Part shown: one piece after another, positions 5,937-5,953 of the stretch
How positions within the stretch are numbered: the stretch's first letter is position 1
Layout of the letters: every line of letters starts with the position of its first letter
Source: DATJFH01 sp035495815
Lineage (GTDB): Bacteria > Acidobacteriota > Terriglobia > Bryobacterales > Bryobacteraceae
Length of the DNA: 5,953 nt
Assembly (NCBI GenBank): GCA_035495815.1
Contig: DATJFH010000094.1
Span: forward strand, 1-5,953
Reading direction: 5' to 3'
Notes under the pieces: generated by a model
Database searches by the model: none
Told to the model about the DNA's origin: nothing
Seen by the model: the letters and a program-made list of their open reading frames with translations, nothing else
Program-made: the position numbers and the translations under genes

Positions 5937-5953
5937 ATGGTTACGGGTACAGG
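5937..5953 (+). CDS. Possible divergent gene start (5' fragment only)
   Basis: The plus strand shows GGAGG at 5927-5931, a 5-nt spacer and ATG at 5937, the best Shine-Dalgarno/start pair in the window. Only five full codons (M-V-T-G-T) fit before the right edge, so no product can be named. It would be divergent from the lolA-like gene. With so little sequence this could be coincidence. Confidence 0.4.

Overview
The window is high-GC bacterial DNA packed with genes on the minus strand. It carries most of a type IV pilus (T4P) / type II secretion-like assembly operon. Read 5'->3' on the minus strand, the order is lolA-like, pilC (gspF-type platform), pilB (gspE-type ATPase), pilM-like, pilN, pilO, then the start of a bitopic membrane protein cut by the left edge, where a pilP or gspC analogue would sit. 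Gaps between genes are +3, +12, +1, -4, -17 and -4 nt, so this looks like one translationally coupled transcript. No internal terminator or promoter was recognised.

The envelope proteins (LolA family, PilMNO alignment complex) imply a diderm host. A fused pilC-pilB-pilM-pilN-pilO cluster, the 'INLAS.PF' start of PilN and the Pro-rich bitopic protein after pilO recall Acidobacteriota of the Solibacter/Bryobacter kind. That is inference from memory of such clusters, not a search result.

How the genes would work together: PilB hydrolyses ATP on the cytoplasmic face and drives the inner-membrane platform PilC. PilM (cytoplasmic, actin-like fold) docks on the N-terminus of PilN. PilN and PilO form a periplasmic coiled-coil/ferredoxin-fold scaffold. 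The truncated last protein would link this scaffold to an outer-membrane secretin, which is presumably encoded beyond position 1. The LolA-like protein at the operon head is a periplasmic lipoprotein carrier by family. No pilin, pilT, pilD or secretin is visible here.

At the right edge, a plus-strand ATG at 5937 with a strong Shine-Dalgarno sequence suggests a divergent gene, of which only five codons are present. A 7-bp perfect inverted repeat lies between the two possible start codons. The most notable points are the eroded nucleotide-binding motifs of the PilM-like protein, the PilB N-domain lacking the first half of the MshEN fold, the LolA-like gene leading a pilus operon, and the very tight divergent start region. 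There is no gene-free stretch longer than 300 bases, and I do not see clear evidence of a wholly new system.
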